From an uncultured Rhodopirellula sp. (GTDB taxonomy: Bacteria > Planctomycetota > Planctomycetia > Pirellulales > Pirellulaceae), in contig CAJXTM010000142.1 in the NCBI GenBank assembly GCA_913061385.1, forward strand, positions 1 through 7,791: DNA of 7,791 nucleotides, given 5' to 3'. The position numbers were made by a program, and so were the translations under genes. The notes under the pieces were generated by a model. It worked only from the letters and a program-made list of their open reading frames with translations, did not search any database and was not told where the DNA came from. This document shows positions 7,744 to 7,791 of this stretch, in pieces (the first letter of the stretch is position 1; every line of letters begins with the position of its first letter).

Positions 7744-7791
7744 CTGTCTCTTATACACATCTCCGAGCCCACGAGACCGAGGCTGATCTCG
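7744..7791. other. Untrimmed Illumina Nextera i7 adapter (artefact)
   Basis: Bases 7744-7777 are the reverse complement of the Nextera read-2 adapter, starting with mosaic end CTGTCTCTTATACACATCT. Bases 7778-7785 are index CGAGGCTG and 7786-7791 (ATCTCG) begin the P7 sequence. It is synthetic. Translated on the minus strand it yields the well-known artefact peptide MGSEMCIRDS (its last codon includes native base 7743); on the plus strand it yields LLYTSPSPRDRG. Confidence 0.98.

Noticed and set aside
7526..7786. 86-residue plus-strand frame ending LLYTSPSPRDRG
   Set aside because: It is antisense to the WD40 region and its end is adapter translation.
1..7791. Perfect 46-bp inverted repeats at both ends, as in a transposon or linear plasmid
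   Set aside because: They are the Nextera i7 adapter with index and P7 bases, so they are synthetic.

Overview
This 7.79 kb window looks like a complete short-read metagenome or genome contig from a planctomycete. The evidence is a very large protein combining WD40, cytochrome c, DUF1549/PSCyt2 and DUF1553/PSD1 modules, followed by a Tat-exported DUF1501 protein; this pairing is characteristic of Planctomycetes. Base composition is close to balanced by eye, as in the mid-GC Pirellulales/Planctomycetales, but I cannot place it below phylum.

Both contig ends are sequencing artefact. Bases 1-46 and 7744-7791 are untrimmed Illumina Nextera (Tn5) i7 adapter in opposite orientations, including the 19-bp mosaic end, an 8-base index and the start of P7. 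Native DNA runs from 47 to 7743. The first ten residues of the longest open frame (peptide MGSEMCIRDS) come from adapter or the junction codon, so that gene and the first gene are both cut by the contig edges.

Layout: on the plus strand, a 5'-truncated CdsA/YnbB-like cytidylyltransferase (47-450) overlaps a TatD-family metal-dependent hydrolase (447-1226) through an ATGA junction. A 215-bp convergent intergenic region (1227-1441) has no convincing gene and ends in two adjacent hairpins. On the minus strand, read right to left, come the giant secreted multidomain cytochrome (7743-2979, N-terminus missing), a 49-bp gap with a good Shine-Dalgarno, and the DUF1501 protein (2929-1442).

The two minus-strand genes probably form one operon and act outside the cytoplasm: the giant protein carries two c-type heme motifs plus a predicted seven-bladed propeller and Ig-like domains, and the DUF1501 partner carries a twin-arginine signal. 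Their biochemical role is not established. The plus-strand pair appears to be housekeeping, but the CdsA-like protein has substitutions at several conserved signature positions. I found no RNA gene, CRISPR array, prophage or genuine mobile element.
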